Assembly (NCBI GenBank): GCA_934675045.1 | Contig: CAKUPI010000009.1 | Coordinates: forward strand, 1 to 17,281 | Length of the DNA stretch: 17,281 nucleotides | Source of the DNA: an uncultured Eubacteriales bacterium | GTDB taxonomy: Bacteria > Bacillota > Clostridia > Oscillospirales > Butyricicoccaceae | Reading direction: 5' to 3' | In this document: piece by piece, positions 7,351-14,634 of the stretch | Numbering within the stretch: position 1 is the first letter of the stretch | How the letters are laid out: each line of letters starts with the position of its first letter | Notes under the pieces: model-generated | The model's input: only the letters and a program-made list of their open reading frames with translations | Database searches by the model: none | Told to the model about the DNA's origin: nothing | Position numbers and translations under genes: made by a program

Positions 7351-10300
7351 TTATCTTTTTACAACGATACGAAGCCTGTCGGCGCATTTTCCGTCCGTAT
7401 AGGCTGTGATGATCTCGTCAAGCCTGCGCTTAAAAGTATCCACATCACACGGCCCAAAGGCGTCCAGCCTGTCAATCAGCTCTGCTGCGGGGATGGATAC
7501 CGGCTCAAACCCGGCCAGAAGAGCGTTGACTGCGTCCACAAAAGAAGCGTCAATTTTTTTGGGCAGCGCTCCGGCCGCCTGATACGCGGCAATGACGCTG
7601 CGCTGCGGCTCGCTGAGATATGTCAGCTGTTCTTCGAGAAGCGGGTCGGAAAGAGCGTGATGCAGCGTCGCATTCCACTCGGAAAGAAGCCGATCCATCC
7701 GCGCCTCAATGCTGTCCAGCCGTCCCTGAAAGGGGATATCGCTTCCATCCATGAGAAAACCGCATTTCGTGCAGAAGGGGGTCGTCTTGAGCATTTCCGG
7801 GGTCAGCTCATAGCAGATTTTTAAGCTGTCCAGCTCGGATTCAATGGCGTCGACTTTGGAAGGAGAGAAGATGCTGAGCAGCTTTAAGCGCCTGAGATTG
7901 GCCAGCTTGGCCGAGGAGACAATCTGGCTTTTCCGCTGCCCCTCCGCAACGCCAAGCCGCTTTTTGCTGTGCTCTGCGTAATACAAATCGATGTACCGGG
8001 CTTTGATGCTTGACAAAAGAGCCTTGATGTCGGCAGCGCAGGCGTCACCGTTCATTTCGGCGGCAATGCCGTCTCTGATTTGGCGGAAGCGCGTCTTTGC
8101 GTGTTGGATGTCATCCAGCAGGGGGGTGCCCGGCTTCATGCGTTCGAGATTCATCATGTACGTAATTTCGGGGGCACATTCCGACTGAAAGCGGTCGTAT
8201 TCCAGCACCACCCGAACGGCACGAATGTCCAGCGCGAGCCGGTCTATCTCCTCTTTGGTGTAAGTGAAGTTGGGCAGCTTGGCCACTGTATTGAAGCGGC
8301 CGGCAAAGTTTCCGAAAACATCGGTCACCCGGGCGCAGGACTCCCGATAACCGGCGGCAATGTGTTCGGCCATCAGGGGCTCACCCCAAAGCTCAAAAGC
8401 GCCGTTCAAACGATTCGAGGCATTTGCCGCCATGCCGGCAAGCTCGCCTGCACGGGTCAGAAGCCGCTCCAGACCGGCTTCCCGCTGCGCGGGGTTGCGG
8501 ATAAGACCGGCCGGCAGCTCAAGGACTTCAAAAAGGCGAATGAGCTCGGCAAGCTGAATGTCTTTGGGCCTGGAAATGTATTTGAACTCGCAGATGTCAG
8601 GCAGGCTGATTTTGGGAATACCGTCAAGCTCAGAGGCGGTCAGCACGCCGCCTTTCCACGCCATGACGGCGTTGCCGGAATAAACGAGTGCCAAAAGGAT
8701 GATCGGAAGCATGGTGTGGCTCAGCTTAAACTGCTTGTCGGCGTAGCCGTCAAAGGTTTCCTCGCAGATGTCGCTGAAATTGATAACAGCCCCGGCGGGG
8801 AGGCGGCTGAGCGCAGAAATAAAATGTTGTGCGTAGCGCGAGCCTGAAACCGAGATTTTTTCGCCGTCGAGCAAGTCAAAGCTTTCAAGCAGGGAATTGG
8901 CCTGCTGATTTTTTCGGCCGGCATAGCGGTCAAAGCCGGCTCGAAGCGTCTCGGACAGGTTTTTAAGCGTGATCTGCGTTTTGAAGCGGGGATAAAGCGG
9001 ATACTTTTCTGAAAAACAGCTGTCAAGGCAGAGAGAGGCTGCCAAATCTATCGTCTCTTTGAACGGATTCGATGCTTTGCAGTGTCCTTTCAGCACTTCC
9101 GGCAGCGGCTTTTTGACCCCTTGGCAGCTTACTTCAAAGCAGGTATTCTTGTTTTCGCTGAGAAAGCGCACCAGGCTCTTTTTAAAGCCCTCTGCCTTTG
9201 CGTGGTAGGCGCCTTTGTTTTTTTCTTCGGCAAGCTCCTTCATCATCAGTGAAGCGGCATAGAGGCAGAGGGTCTTTTTGAACTCTTCATTGGGCCTGAA
9301 GTGAAAGAAAACCTCGTCGCTTTTGTGCGCATCGGTATAGGCCGCACCGCCGTACGGCGGCAGAAAATAGATGTAATAATCCTCAGCCGGCTGTGCGGTT
9401 GGACGGTTTTCGGGAGTCCCCAGAAAGAGATATCCTTTGCGGAAGATATTGTGAGAAATCCAGTTCAGTGTGTGCTCATAAATCTTGAAGTTGGTCACAT
9501 GCTCCTTGGCGTCCCACTCCAGGCAATAATAAATGATATCGTAAAAATACTTGTTGAGACGGTCCTCATCGATAACGGCTGCCCGCTGTGCGATTTTTTC
9601 ATCGTAGTCGATGTCTTTTTTCAAATCAAGATAATACTGGCCGTTTTCGGCATTGCTTTCGATGAACTGCCCGCTTACGGTCGTCATAATATCTTTCAAA
9701 GTCACCTGAATGATCGACTGCAATGTATCCGAGCTTTGATCGGGCATGCCCGGCAGGTAAAGGCACAGATCATCCCTGAGATTTTCCGGGGTCAGTCCGG
9801 CGCGAATGCTGATATCGCCGGTAGTAAGCCGGTGCACACTGAGCGCATGAATGATTTGCAGCGCCAGCGGCTTATACAGGCGTTTGGGAAAAGCGCGAGT
9901 GATAATGTCCTCCAGCATACCGCTCTTTTCAACGACTTCTTTGATGTTGGCGTCGGTCTTGAGCGCAAGATTTTCCTTGATAAACGCCCAGTAGCTGTCA
10001 AAGGAGATGATGCCGGGGGTTTCGTCGCTCAGGTCACAATGCAGTATGCGCCGAATGATCTCCGAGATGTTTTTCAGAATATGACGGTTCTCGATGATAT
10101 AAATTTTATTGAACACATCGATATAGGACGGATGAATCGGAAATAAGCTGACATATTCCTCCATGCGCTCGGACATGTTGGAATACAGGCTGCAAAACTT
10201 CTGCAAATGCCCGCGGATCAGCGCCTTTTGCTCCGGAGATTTTTTGAGTATTCGCTCGGACACGACATAGGCTGTATCCTCTTTGCGGATGGTGATCTGC

Positions 10301-11025
10301 TCAAAACGGTCCTTTACGCGGTTGAGGGTCTGAGAGACGAAGGAAAAGCTCGGGTTTTCAAAAAGCTTTTCCTGAACGCCGAAGATGACTCTGAGCCGGG
10401 AGTTCTTGACCATTTCTCCCAGCTCACGCATAAAGCCGAGATCAAGCTTGACCTCCTGTTCTTTCCGGCCGCCCAGATAGTCTAAAAACTCATCGACAAC
10501 AATGAGATACCCGCGGTCCTGATAGCGGCCGGCAAAGAGCTCCATCATGGCTGTCAGGGTTTCTTTGTTGGAAACAATTTCGGTATCGTCAGGATAGGCA
10601 AAGTCCAGGCCGCGCAGGGCAAAATCCTGCCTGACCTTGCTCAGAATAATGTTCCGAAGGGACATCTGCACAGCGCCGATTTCAATGCGCAGCACCTCGA
10701 ACTGACCGGCAATACAGGCCGCATCAGAGGCAAACTGTGCATTTTGAACCCGCTTCAGATAATCGGCATCCCTGGCAACCGCCGAAATGAGGGACATCAG
10801 GTGTGATTTGCCCGTGCCGTAGTTGCCGACAAGAAGAACCCCCTTGTTGTCAACGACCTCATCGAGCCTCAGCTGAGAGAGCACGTTGTTTTTGAGCTTG
10901 TCCGCCATATCGTCGGACATGACATAACTGCCGACAAGGCTGCACTCTTTTTCTCTGTCATTGGCATCCGTAAGCTGAATAATGCTCTCTATGGGATTAA
11001 AACCGATCAGATCAGCATAACGCAT
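7351..11025 (-). CDS. brxC: BrxC-type AAA+ ATPase (DUF6079) of a type 3 BREX system
   Basis: A 1,224-aa P-loop ATPase. The N-terminal ATPase has a clean Walker A, GNYGTGKS at residues 67-74, and a Walker B, LIVVDEF at 174-180. The opening motif DLIGFNPIE and the very large helical remainder fit the BrxC/PglY class (DUF6079). A CTKC pair near the C-terminus could bind a metal if other ligands exist. BrxC is a core BREX protein thought to act with PglZ and PglX on DNA. The start is firm: AGGAGG lies 5-6 bases upstream of ATG 11025 and overlaps the brxF stop (11036-11038). Codon use and GC are lower than in the genes right of 11734. Confidence 0.88.
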   Translation of the reverse strand: MRYADLIGFNPIESIIQLTDANDREKECSLVGSYVMSDDMADKLKNNVLSQLRLDEVVDNKGVLLVGNYGTGKSHLMSLISAVARDADYLKRVQNAQFASDAACIAGQFEVLRIEIGAVQMSLRNIILSKVRQDFALRGLDFAYPDDTEIVSNKETLTAMMELFAGRYQDRGYLIVVDEFLDYLGGRKEQEVKLDLGFMRELGEMVKNSRLRVIFGVQEKLFENPSFSFVSQTLNRVKDRFEQITIRKEDTAYVVSERILKKSPEQKALIRGHLQKFCSLYSNMSERMEEYVSLFPIHPSYIDVFNKIYIIENRHILKNISEIIRRILHCDLSDETPGIISFDSYWAFIKENLALKTDANIKEVVEKSGMLEDIITRAFPKRLYKPLALQIIHALSVHRLTTGDISIRAGLTPENLRDDLCLYLPGMPDQSSDTLQSIIQVTLKDIMTTVSGQFIESNAENGQYYLDLKKDIDYDEKIAQRAAVIDEDRLNKYFYDIIYYCLEWDAKEHVTNFKIYEHTLNWISHNIFRKGYLFLGTPENRPTAQPAEDYYIYFLPPYGGAAYTDAHKSDEVFFHFRPNEEFKKTLCLYAASLMMKELAEEKNKGAYHAKAEGFKKSLVRFLSENKNTCFEVSCQGVKKPLPEVLKGHCKASNPFKETIDLAASLCLDSCFSEKYPLYPRFKTQITLKNLSETLRAGFDRYAGRKNQQANSLLESFDLLDGEKISVSGSRYAQHFISALSRLPAGAVINFSDICEETFDGYADKQFKLSHTMLPIILLALVYSGNAVMAWKGGVLTASELDGIPKISLPDICEFKYISRPKDIQLAELIRLFEVLELPAGLIRNPAQREAGLERLLTRAGELAGMAANASNRLNGAFELWGEPLMAEHIAAGYRESCARVTDVFGNFAGRFNTVAKLPNFTYTKEEIDRLALDIRAVRVVLEYDRFQSECAPEITYMMNLERMKPGTPLLDDIQHAKTRFRQIRDGIAAEMNGDACAADIKALLSSIKARYIDLYYAEHSKKRLGVAEGQRKSQIVSSAKLANLRRLKLLSIFSPSKVDAIESELDSLKICYELTPEMLKTTPFCTKCGFLMDGSDIPFQGRLDSIEARMDRLLSEWNATLHHALSDPLLEEQLTYLSEPQRSVIAAYQAAGALPKKIDASFVDAVNALLAGFEPVSIPAAELIDRLDAFGPCDVDTFKRRLDEIITAYTDGKCADRLRIVVKR

Positions 11026-11035
11026 GGTTGTCCTC

Positions 11036-11482
11036 CTATTTCACATAGATCGCTGTATATCCGGAAAGCCGGTACACATGATGGTCCGGCGACTGCGGTT
11101 CGGCATATTCCAGTGTGTCGGCGGTACTTTTTCCGCACCACCGGACACAAAGCCGCGTGGTTTGCGCCATGTGGCAAAAAAGCCGAAGCACATCAAGCCT
11201 GTATCTCGGGTCAAAAAGCATTTCATAATCGGTCAGCAAGACGGCCGGCCCGCTCGCGGCGACGATGCTGTGCGCGGTCTGCTGGGCAGAGGAGAGGCGG
11301 ACGTCGATCGGAAGGCGCATTAAGCGCGCGGCCAGCTCCCTGTTGAGGCTGCACTCCCGATAACCGGCGCTGCGCAGAAGCCCGGCGGTCCGCGGCGCTG
11401 CGGAGCACAGGATAATAGGTATGCCTGTCGGCTGTGCGGGCAGCAGCCCGGCCGTCAGCACGGAGTCTTTTATGTAATCCAT
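11036..11482 (-). CDS. brxF: BrxF-like protein of a type 3 BREX system, P-loop degenerate
   Basis: The first gene of the BREX operon, 148 aa. Its C-terminal half fits BrxF as I recall the family: a Walker B-like strand VLLTDYEMLFDP at 81-92, a 'dplRLL'-like helix at 97-104, a strand with CVRWCG at 112-117, and LEYAEP at 124-129. BrxF is described as a P-loop protein. Here, after the first strand (IPIILCSAAPRTAGLL, residues 21-36), there is no GxxGxGK[ST] and no lysine, so nucleotide binding by the usual loop looks lost. The start at 11482 has GGAAGG about 7 bases upstream. Position at the head of a brxC-pglXI-pglZ-brxA operon is the strongest support. The symbol is given by pattern and context. 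Confidence 0.75.
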   Translation of the reverse strand: MDYIKDSVLTAGLLPAQPTGIPIILCSAAPRTAGLLRSAGYRECSLNRELAARLMRLPIDVRLSSAQQTAHSIVAASGPAVLLTDYEMLFDPRYRLDVLRLFCHMAQTTRLCVRWCGKSTADTLEYAEPQSPDHHVYRLSGYTAIYVK

Positions 11483-11505
11483 GGCGCTTCCTTCCTGTCA
11501 ATATA

Positions 11506-11532
11506 CAAAAATCGCTCTACCAACGTAGAGCG
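11506..11532 (-). promoter_or_regulatory. terminator-like hairpin in the BREX operon leader (possible attenuator)
   Basis: Read on the - strand, CGCTCTAC-GTTG-GTAGAGCG (11532-11513) is a perfect 8-bp stem with a four-base loop, followed at once by ATTTTTG (11512-11506). This is the shape of an intrinsic terminator. It lies about 24 bases before the brxF start and within the transcript expected from the 11627-11655 promoter, so it could limit transcription of the defence genes. A protein-binding palindrome is the alternative. Confidence 0.5.
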
Positions 11533-11550
11533 TGTGCGCGGAATACAGCC

Positions 11551-11584
11551 GGCGGCCGTTTGAAATCTGCAAATTTTTGCCGCC
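11551..11584 (-). repeat. inverted repeat in the BREX leader
   Basis: GGCGGC at 11551-11556 and GCCGCC at 11579-11584 are reverse complements flanking an A/T-rich interior that includes a smaller GCAAA/TTTGC repeat. It is upstream of the terminator-like hairpin in the same leader. No competing anti-terminator pairing is evident by eye. Confidence 0.35.
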
Positions 11585-11602
11585 TGATGCCGCAAGGGCG
11601 CC

Positions 11603-11620
11603 GGGGATTCAAAATTCCCC
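11603..11620 (-). repeat. imperfect palindrome at the predicted BREX transcription start
   Basis: GGGGA...TCCCC arms (11603-11607 and 11616-11620) enclose an A/T core, GGGGATTCAAAATTCCCC on the + strand. It covers roughly the first 18 transcribed bases downstream of the -10 box, where an operator would block transcription. It may equally be a 5' end hairpin. Confidence 0.3.
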
Positions 11621-11626
11621 AACTTT

Positions 11627-11655
11627 AGTATATACCGTTTGCCCAATGATTGCAA
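11627..11655 (-). promoter_or_regulatory. sigma-A promoter of the BREX operon
   Basis: On the - strand, TTGCAA (11655-11650) and TATACT (11632-11627) are separated by exactly 17 bases, close to TTGACA-17-TATAAT. Transcription would start near 11620 and give a leader of about 138 nt before brxF. No other promoter of similar quality was noticed inside the operon, and the five genes are tightly spaced, so one transcript is likely. Confidence 0.7.
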
Positions 11656-11733
11656 TCCATTTCTGCCTCGGCGGCCGGGTGCAAACCTGTCCTGCGGGTG
11701 CTGTGCGGAAGAGGGCGCCGCGCGCCTTGGTTA

Positions 11734-11761
11734 TTGACATATGACAAAAATGCGATATAAT
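11734..11761 (+). promoter_or_regulatory. sigma-A promoter of the DUF134/NifX/MinD operon
   Basis: A perfect TTGACA (11734-11739) and a perfect TATAAT (11756-11761) are separated by 16 bases. A tandem TGACATATGACA within and just after the -35 could be a regulator half-site. The adjacent DUF134 protein is the obvious candidate regulator, but that is inference. This promoter and the BREX promoter diverge, with about 80 bases between their -35 boxes; bases 11656-11733 hold nothing else I can name. Confidence 0.8.
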
Positions 11762-11806
11762 GAAACCATCACCGACAGAGATTGCAGGCCGAAGGAGAGA
11801 AGCAGG

Positions 11807-12181
11807 ATGCCAAGACCGCAAAAGTGCAGAAAGGTCTGCTGTTTGCCGAAAAACCGCGGGTTTACGCCGGTAAACGGCGGCGGCGGACGGAAAACCGTCA
11901 TTCTGGCGGTCGACGAGTACGAGGCCGTTCGGCTGATTGACAAAGAGGGCTTTTCGCAGGAGGAGTGCAGCGCGTACATGAAGGTGGCGCGCACCACCGT
12001 GCAGCAGATTTACACGGCGGCCCGCAAAAAAATCGCCGACGCTCTGGTAGAGGGCCGGCCGCTGAAAATTGAAGGCGGCAGCTATCGGCTGTGCGACGGC
12101 AAGGAGGCCTTCTGCGGGTGCGGCGGCTGCCGAAAGCACCGGAGCGGGAACGGAATCCAAGAGCAGGAGGAGACAGTATGA
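11807..12181 (+). CDS. DUF134 family DNA-binding protein
   Basis: A 124-aa protein. It starts MPRPQKCRKVCCLPKN, the hallmark opening of DUF134 proteins, followed by a helix-turn-helix of the sigma-70 region 4 type at about residues 38-77 (VDEYEAVRLID ... VARTTVQQIYTAARKK). The C-terminal part carries a Cys-rich motif (C96, C103, C105, C108) that could bind a metal or cluster. The family often lies beside NifX-like and MinD-ferredoxin genes and is presumed to regulate them. The start at 11807 is fixed by the conserved opening and a GAAGGAGA site about 8 bases upstream. Its stop overlaps the next start (ATGA, 12178-12181). Confidence 0.88.
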   Translation: MPRPQKCRKVCCLPKNRGFTPVNGGGGRKTVILAVDEYEAVRLIDKEGFSQEECSAYMKVARTTVQQIYTAARKKIADALVEGRPLKIEGGSYRLCDGKEAFCGCGGCRKHRSGNGIQEQEETV

Positions 12182-12534
12182 AAATCGCAATTCCGCTGGA
12201 CGAAAACAAAACCGATGTGTGCCCGTCGTTTGGGCGTGCGCCGTGGTTTCTTTTTCACGACGACCAAAACGGCACGGACGAGATCGCGGAAAACCCCGCG
12301 GCTGCGGCGCAGGGCGGCGCCGGCATCAAAGCGGCCCAATTTATCGCAGACGCGGGCGCCGGCAGTCTGATCACCTTCCGCTGCGGCCAAAATGCCGCCG
12401 ATGTTTTTCAGACGGCCGGCATTTCGATTTACAAGGCCGAGGCTGTGAGCGCCGCGGAAAACCTGAAGGCGTACCGGGAAAATCGGCTGCAAACGCTGAC
12501 GCACTTCCACGCCGGCTTTCACGGAATCCAATGA
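12178..12534 (+). CDS. NifX/MTH1175-like protein (dinitrogenase iron-molybdenum cofactor family)
   Basis: A 118-aa single-domain protein of the NifX/NifY/NifB-C-terminal fold. It opens MKIAIPLDENK, carries CPSFGRAPWFLFHD (the family's 'FG.a..f...d' segment), and ends in a His-rich tail (THFHAGFHG) that may bind metal. Related proteins bind or carry metal cofactors. With no nif genes in view, a general iron-sulphur or metal role is more likely than FeMo-cofactor work. It overlaps both neighbours by ATGA (12178-12181 and 12531-12534), so translation should be coupled. Confidence 0.85.
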   Translation: MKIAIPLDENKTDVCPSFGRAPWFLFHDDQNGTDEIAENPAAAAQGGAGIKAAQFIADAGAGSLITFRCGQNAADVFQTAGISIYKAEAVSAAENLKAYRENRLQTLTHFHAGFHGIQ

Positions 12535-13361
12535 AAATTGCAGTTTTGAGCGGAAAGGGCGGCGCGGGCAAAACGCTGGTGGCCGTCAATCTGGCCGCGA
12601 GCGCGGAAAGGGCCGTGTATGTGGACTGCGACGTCGAGGAGCCTAACGGCCGCCTCTTTTTCAAGCCGGAGGGAGTTTTGGCGCAAACGGTCAGCACGCG
12701 GGTGCCCGTGTTTGATGCGGCCCGGTGCAGCGGCTGCCGCCAATGCGTGGCGTTTTGCCGCTTCAACGCGCTGATCTGCGTCAAAGAGAAGCCCATGGTG
12801 TTTCCCGAGGTCTGCCACGCCTGCGGCGGATGCCGGCTGGTCTGCCCCGCAGATGCCATTTCCGAGGCGGAACGGCCGGTGGGGGTCATCGAGCGCGGAA
12901 AGCACGGAAGCACAGAGGTGGTCACCGGCATTTTAAACCCCGGCGAGGCGTCCGGCATGGCGGTGATTCGCGCCGCGCTGGAGGCGGGAGAGGGGTCGGA
13001 CGGCCCGGTGATCCTTGACTGCCCGCCGGGCAGCGCCTGCGCCGTCATGGAGAGCGTGTCCCGCGCCGACTGCTGCCTGCTGGTGGCCGAGCCAACCGCC
13101 TTCGGGTTTGATAATTTCAAAATGGTTTACGAGCTGGCGGCGCTGCTGGGAAAGCCGTGCGGCGTGGTCGTCAATAAAATGGAGACGCCCTATCAGCCGC
13201 TGGAGCGGTTTTGCCGCGAGCGGCAGCTGCCCGTTCTGCTGCACATTCCGTACAGCCGCGAGCTGGCCCGCATGGCGGCGGGGGGAGTCATTGCGGCGGA
13301 AAACGGCCAAAGGGCGCTGTTTGATACGCTCTGGACGCAGATAGGGGGTGTGCTGCGGTGA
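12531..13361 (+). CDS. MinD-superfamily ATPase with inserted 2[4Fe-4S] ferredoxin domain (copy 1)
   Basis: A 276-aa ATPase of the ParA/MinD/NBP35 type. The deviant Walker A is SGKGGAGKT at residues 7-15 with signature Lys9, followed by DCDVEEPN at 32-39. A bacterial ferredoxin domain is inserted: Cys66, 69, 72, 76 and Cys95, 98, 101, 105, enough for two [4Fe-4S] clusters. ILDCPPG and VVNKME give the later nucleotide-binding segments. The family is expected to couple ATP to cluster or electron transfer; the client is unknown. Its stop overlaps the GTG start of its paralogue (13358-13361). Confidence 0.9.
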   Translation: MKIAVLSGKGGAGKTLVAVNLAASAERAVYVDCDVEEPNGRLFFKPEGVLAQTVSTRVPVFDAARCSGCRQCVAFCRFNALICVKEKPMVFPEVCHACGGCRLVCPADAISEAERPVGVIERGKHGSTEVVTGILNPGEASGMAVIRAALEAGEGSDGPVILDCPPGSACAVMESVSRADCCLLVAEPTAFGFDNFKMVYELAALLGKPCGVVVNKMETPYQPLERFCRERQLPVLLHIPYSRELARMAAGGVIAAENGQRALFDTLWTQIGGVLR

Positions 13362-14218
13362 AAAAGCTGCTCATCCTCAGCGGAAAGGGCGGCACGGGCA
13401 AAACGACCGTGGCCGCCGCCTTTACGCGCTTTTCGCAGGCAAGGGCGGTGGCCGACTGCGACGTTGACGCGCCGAACCTGCATCTTGTCCTGCCGGCGGA
13501 CGTGGAGCCGGAACGCACCGCCTTTACCGGCTCTGACAAGGCGAGCGTGAACCCCGCAGCCTGTACAGGCTGCGGACGCTGCGTGCAGCACTGCCGCTTC
13601 GGTGCAATCTGGAGCGGTGACGGTGTGTGCCGGGTAGACGAGTACGCCTGCGAGGGCTGCGGCGTTTGCGTCCATGTTTGCCCGGCTGCGGCCGTGACCA
13701 TGGCGGAGGATACGGCCGGAGAGCGCTTCTTGTACCGGGGGGACAGGGTGTTTTCCACCGCCCGGCTGAAAATGGGCCGCGGCAACTCCGGCAAGCTGGT
13801 GTCAGAGGTCAAACTGGCCATGCTCAAGGCGGCGCCGGAAGCGGAGCTGGCCGTCATCGACGGCTCCCCCGGAATCGGCTGCCCGGTCATCGCGTCGGTC
13901 AGCGGCGTCGATTTGGCGCTGCTTGTCGCAGAGCCTTCGCTTTCGGGTCTGAGCGACCTTAAGCGGCTGCTGAAAACCCTGCGGACCTTCCGGACCCAAG
14001 CCGCCGTCTGCGTCAACAAGTGGGACGTCAGCCCGGAACAGACGGCGCGGATTGAGCGCTTCTGCGCAGAGCAGGACATTCCGTTTGCGGGGAAAATCCC
14101 CTACGACAAGGCCGCGTCGGCGGCCATCAACTGCGGCGAGAGTCTGGCGGATGTCGACTGCCCCGCCCGGGACGCGCTGCGCGGTATTTTTACACAGACG
14201 ATCCGGTTGCTCGGATAA
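13358..14218 (+). CDS. MinD-superfamily ATPase with inserted 2[4Fe-4S] ferredoxin domain (copy 2)
   Basis: A 286-aa paralogue of the gene before it, starting at a GTG within the overlap GTGA. It has SGKGGTGKT at residues 8-16 and DCDVDAPN at 33-40. The ferredoxin insert has Cys69, 72, 75, 79 and Cys98, 101, 104, 108, and DGSPG follows in the ATPase core. The pair probably forms a heterodimer, as adjacent MinD-ferredoxin genes usually come in twos; this is inference. Like copy 1 it keeps every Cys of both cluster motifs, so both copies look functional. Confidence 0.9.
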   Translation: MKKLLILSGKGGTGKTTVAAAFTRFSQARAVADCDVDAPNLHLVLPADVEPERTAFTGSDKASVNPAACTGCGRCVQHCRFGAIWSGDGVCRVDEYACEGCGVCVHVCPAAAVTMAEDTAGERFLYRGDRVFSTARLKMGRGNSGKLVSEVKLAMLKAAPEAELAVIDGSPGIGCPVIASVSGVDLALLVAEPSLSGLSDLKRLLKTLRTFRTQAAVCVNKWDVSPEQTARIERFCAEQDIPFAGKIPYDKAASAAINCGESLADVDCPARDALRGIFTQTIRLLG

Positions 14219-14240
14219 TTCAAGTAAAAAGGAGTAGAAC

Positions 14241-14600
14241 ATGATGAGAATTGCTGTCGCTGCCATGGGGAAAACGGTGGCCGGTCACTTTGGGCACTGT
14301 GAGAACTTCATCTTTTTCGACGCGGAGGCGGGGAGAATTACCGCGGAACAGAGCCTTCCCAATCCGGGCCATCGCCCCGGGTTTTTGCCCAACTTTTTGG
14401 CGGACAACGGCGCGCAGGTTGTCATCGCCGGCGGCATGGGCGGGGGCGCTGTCGACATTTTTCACGAGCGCAATGTCGTAGTCATCGTCGGCGTGCAGGG
14501 CGACGCCCGCACCGCGGCAGAAAGCTATCTGAAGGGCGAGCTGAAGTCGACGGGCGCCGTCTGCCACGAGCACGAGCATCAGGGAGAATGCGGCCGGTAA
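14241..14600 (+). CDS. second NifX/MTH1175-like protein
   Basis: A 119-aa protein of the same family as the gene at 12178, but well diverged. It has the fuller family pattern: MRIAVAAMGKTVAGHFGHCENFIFFD, PGFLPNFLADNG, and VIAGGMGGGAVDIF. It ends in a Cys/His tail (CHEHEHQGEC) that suggests metal binding. AAAAAGGAG lies about 8 bases before ATG 14241; the second ATG at 14244 is also possible. The 22-base gap after the MinD gene keeps it in the operon. Confidence 0.87.
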   Translation: MMRIAVAAMGKTVAGHFGHCENFIFFDAEAGRITAEQSLPNPGHRPGFLPNFLADNGAQVVIAGGMGGGAVDIFHERNVVVIVGVQGDARTAAESYLKGELKSTGAVCHEHEHQGECGR

Positions 14601-14634
14601 AGGCCGCAATCAACAGAAAAAGGAGGAAGCATCA

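Noticed and set aside
6038..7402. 454-residue open frame on the + strand opposite the methyltransferase gene
   Set aside because: The - strand frame has clear methyltransferase motifs and a ribosome-binding site; the + frame has no recognisable domain and reads like a shadow.
9301..10146. 281-residue open frame on the + strand opposite brxC
   Set aside because: Antisense to an intact AAA+ protein; no motif seen.
2580..11482. BREX type 1, Pgl (type 2) or DISARM
   Set aside because: No brxB, brxL, pglW or DISARM helicase; the gene order and BrxF-like first gene fit type 3.
11807..14600. Nitrogen fixation cluster
   Set aside because: NifX-like proteins alone do not make one; no nifH, D, K, E, N or B is present.
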